Source: an uncultured Tolumonas sp. (GTDB lineage Bacteria; Pseudomonadota; Gammaproteobacteria; Enterobacterales; Aeromonadaceae). From it: a stretch of DNA of 7,359 bases. The translations under genes and the position numbers were made by a program. Below, in pieces: positions 5,032-7,359 of this stretch. The notes under the pieces were generated by a model. The model worked only from the letters and a program-made list of their open reading frames with translations, ran no database searches and was not told where the DNA came from. The DNA lies in the NCBI GenBank assembly GCA_903931645.1, contig CAIZDF010000415.1, forward strand, positions 1 through 7,359. The letters are read 5' to 3'. Every line of letters starts with the position of its first letter. Positions within the stretch are counted from its first letter, which is position 1.

Positions 5032-7359
5032 AGCACTTGATAGTCTTAAAACGACAGAACAAGGGTTAACCGCTGCTGAGGCGCAACGGCGTTTGCGCGA
5101 GTTTGGTTATAACCGTCTGGAAGTGGTTAAGCAAAAATCTATCTTGCTGCGTTTTCTCGGTGAATTTACGCATTTTTTTGCGCTCATTTTATGGATCGCG
5201 GCCGGGTTAGCTTTTTTTGCAGAAACCAGAGCGCCACACGAAGGAATGTTCACGCTGGGGATCGCCATTCTTGGCGTCATTCTGATCAACGGGATATTTT
5301 CATTCTGGCAAGAGTATCGCGCGGAACGAGCTATTTCGGCATTAACCAAATTATTACCGCAACAAGCGCTTGTGCTTCGTGATGGTCAATTACAACCGAT
5401 CTTGGCGGAAATGCTGGTGCCGGGTGACTGCATCGTTTTAGAGGAAGGTGATAATGTGCCGGCCGATTGTCGGTTGATTTATGCTGCCGGTGTGCGGGTT
5501 AATATATCGACCGTGACCGGTGAGTCATTACCCATGGCGCGAACGGCTGAGACCGTGACGGATAACTCAGCATTAAATGCAAAAAATTTGCTGTTGGCAG
5601 GCACGTCGGTGGTGTCAGGGCAGTGTCGGGCAGTTATCTTTGCAACCGGGCGGCATACTGAATTTGGACAAATAGCTCATCTAACGCAAACCGAGCAAGG
5701 CAGCATTTCTCATCTTCAATTGGAAATTGCCCGGTTGTCAAAGCTGGTTGCCGGTTTTGCTGCAACATTAGGTGTGGTTTTCTTTGGTGTCGGAACCGTA
5801 TTGGGGCTGCCTTTCTGGGAGAACCTGATGTTTGCTATCGGTATTATTGTGGCGAATGTACCGGAAGGATTATTGCCAACTGTGACGCTCAGTCTGGCGA
5901 TGGCAACACAGCGTATGGCCAAACGACATGCGCTGGTTCGTCATTTAACTGCAGTGGAAACGCTGGGTTCCACCACGGTGATCTGTTCTGATAAAACCGG
6001 CACATTAACGCAAAACAAGATGACCGCCACCAGAATTTACCGGCACGACCAGTTAAATGAAATTGCAGATCACGCGGCATATGCGAGCGATATTCGACTG
6101 ATTCAAAACGCGCAATATTGCCATAACCTGAAGAAGAGCTTTCACGAAAACCAGTCTATTTGGCTGGGTGATCCGATGGAGATTGCACTCGCCGATTTTG
6201 GGAGACAGAGCCATGATTTTGGCGATATTCCAATAACTTCTGAGATAGTATTTGATAGTGATCGCAAACGGATGTCGGTGGTGATCGAACATGCCGGAGA
6301 ACGTTGGTTATATTGCAAAGGGGCTCCTGAGACAGTATTACCGTTGTGTAAGCATGTGGTGAGTCAGTCGGGAAGCTCCGATCAACTCATTCCGATTGAT
6401 CATGCTGTGCAACGGCAGATCACGACAGCGCAAAATACTATGGCTAATGATGGTTTACGTGTGCTGGCTTTTGCTTACCGCCGCTTAGATTCAGAGCAGC
6501 TTCCTGAAGAGCATGATTTGATTTTTTCTGCTCTCATTGGCTTGCACGATCCACCACGTCCTGAGGTTAAAGAGGCGATGGCGCGTTGTCATTCGGCAGG
6601 GATCAAAGTCATTATGGTCACCGGTGATCACCCACATACTGCGGTCGCCATCGCACGTGAAATAGGCATGGTAACCTCGGCTAATCCGGTAGTTTTAGAG
6701 GGCGAAGTGCTACGCAGAATGAGTGCCGCGCATTTGCACCTAGTTCTGGATAGCCCGGAAATCATTTTTGCCCGGGTGACAGCTGAGCAGAAAATGCATG
6801 TCGTGAAAGCGCTGAAACGTAAGAATGAAATTGTCGCGGTAACGGGTGATGGGGTGAATGATGCGCCTGCACTAAAAATTGCTGATATTGGTATCGCAAT
6901 GGGCGTGTCGGGTACGGATGTCGCAAAAGAGGCGTCGGACATTATTTTGCTCGACGATAATTTTGCGAGCATAGTAAATGCGATTGAAGAGGGGCGCACC
7001 GTCTTTGAAAATATCCGCAAATTTCTGACGTATATTCTGACATCAAACATTCCTGAATTACTGCCTTATATTGCCTTTGTTATCTTTAAGATCCCGTTGC
7101 CGTTGACCATTATCCAGATTTTAGCTGTCGATCTGGGCACTGATATGTTGCCAGCGCTAGCACTTGGTGCGGAATCCTCCGATAAAAAACTGATGCAGCA
7201 ACCACCACGCCCGGCGAAAGAACGGCTGCTCTCATGGCCTTTATTAATTCGGGCATATTTATGGTTGGGGATGTTAGAAGCGTTGGCATCATTGACCGTT
7301 TTCTTTTTCGTGTTGCATCAAACGGGCTGGGAATATGGCAATTTATTGAGTAAAACAGA
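5003..7359 (+). CDS. P-type cation ATPase, Na+/K+-ATPase-like (P2C) class, C-terminus cut by window edge
   Basis: An inner-membrane ATP-driven cation pump; 785 codons are visible and probably 100 or more, covering the last membrane segments, are missing. In order: N-terminal cation-ATPase domain (1-55), TM1 (about 57-73), TM2 (about 83-104), actuator domain with TGES at 172-175, TM3 (about 247-266), TM4 with VANVPEGLLPT at 283-293, phosphorylation motif DKTGTLT at 330-336 (D330), nucleotide-binding domain with KGAPE at 439-443, MVTGDH at 538-543, TGDGVNDAPAL at 614-624, TM5 with TSNIPELLPY at 680-689, TM6 with DLGTDMLPA at 710-718. Cation-site residues match animal Na+/K+-ATPase: E288 (E327), S681 (S775), N682 (N776), E685 (E779), D710 (D804), D714 (D808). 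Serine at 681 argues against an H+/K+-ATPase type, which has lysine there. The D330 to GDGVND distance (about 286 residues) is shorter than in animal pumps, so the nucleotide domain is compact. Start: an in-frame TAG ends four bases upstream, and GGGA (4993-4996) lies six bases before ATG. No beta subunit is visible. The ion actually moved is not proven. Confidence 0.92.
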   Translation, partial: MFIANLSVAEALDSLKTTEQGLTAAEAQRRLREFGYNRLEVVKQKSILLRFLGEFTHFFALILWIAAGLAFFAETRAPHEGMFTLGIAILGVILINGIFSFWQEYRAERAISALTKLLPQQALVLRDGQLQPILAEMLVPGDCIVLEEGDNVPADCRLIYAAGVRVNISTVTGESLPMARTAETVTDNSALNAKNLLLAGTSVVSGQCRAVIFATGRHTEFGQIAHLTQTEQGSISHLQLEIARLSKLVAGFAATLGVVFFGVGTVLGLPFWENLMFAIGIIVANVPEGLLPTVTLSLAMATQRMAKRHALVRHLTAVETLGSTTVICSDKTGTLTQNKMTATRIYRHDQLNEIADHAAYASDIRLIQNAQYCHNLKKSFHENQSIWLGDPMEIALADFGRQSHDFGDIPITSEIVFDSDRKRMSVVIEHAGERWLYCKGAPETVLPLCKHVVSQSGSSDQLIPIDHAVQRQITTAQNTMANDGLRVLAFAYRRLDSEQLPEEHDLIFSALIGLHDPPRPEVKEAMARCHSAGIKVIMVTGDHPHTAVAIAREIGMVTSANPVVLEGEVLRRMSAAHLHLVLDSPEIIFARVTAEQKMHVVKALKRKNEIVAVTGDGVNDAPALKIADIGIAMGVSGTDVAKEASDIILLDDNFASIVNAIEEGRTVFENIRKFLTYILTSNIPELLPYIAFVIFKIPLPLTIIQILAVDLGTDMLPALALGAESSDKKLMQQPPRPAKERLLSWPLLIRAYLWLGMLEALASLTVFFFVLHQTGWEYGNLLSKT

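Noticed and set aside
6628..7050. Minus-strand open frame of 140 codons
   Set aside because: Antisense to the conserved GDGVND region of the ATPase; Ser/Ala-rich translation with no domain signal.
5003..7359. Mg2+-transporting (MgtA-type) or H+-pump (P3) ATPase identity
   Set aside because: TM5 and TM6 read TSNIPE and DLGTDMLPA, which fit the P2C class and not the Mg2+ or H+ pump signatures.

Overview
The window looks like chromosomal DNA of a gammaproteobacterium with roughly 45-50% GC. The gene order (biotin-carboxylase subunit, then carboxyltransferase/biotin subunit, with a divergent LysR regulator) matches the pycA-pycB-pycR arrangement known from Pseudomonas. Base composition and codon use look more like a facultative anaerobe of the Aeromonadales type (a Tolumonas-like organism is a guess, not a demonstration). 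No mobile elements, CRISPR arrays, tRNA or rRNA genes were seen.

Layout. Positions 1-1733 (minus strand) carry pycB, the carboxyltransferase plus biotin-carrier subunit of a two-subunit pyruvate carboxylase. Its C-terminal end is cut off just past the biotinylated lysine. After a 50-nt gap, positions 1784-3199 (minus) carry pycA, the ATP-dependent biotin carboxylase subunit, starting with GTG. A 134-bp divergent control region (3200-3333) separates pycA from pycR (3334-4275, plus), a LysR-type regulator. A short convergent gap (4276-4342) holds two hairpins; the larger is a good intrinsic terminator for the minus-strand gene arriving from the other side. That gene (4343-4780, minus) is a small Nudix hydrolase. 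A second divergent region of about 220 bp (4781-5002) leads to a P-type cation ATPase (5003 to the window end, plus), cut off before its last membrane segments.

How the genes work together. PycA carboxylates the biotin on PycB using ATP and bicarbonate. The PycB TIM-barrel domain moves the carboxyl group to pyruvate, giving oxaloacetate, an anaplerotic step. PycR probably controls pycAB from the shared promoter region. The Nudix hydrolase and the ATPase form a separate divergent pair with no obvious metabolic link to pyruvate carboxylation.

Most notable points: the ATPase carries the full visible cation-site signature of the Na+/K+-ATPase-like (P2C) class rather than the commoner bacterial Ca2+ or Mg2+ classes. 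A possible 24-codon leader ORF overlaps its start. A clean 6-bp dyad lies in the pycA leader just upstream of the ribosome binding site. I see no convincing wholly new system; most of the window is recognisable housekeeping and transport.
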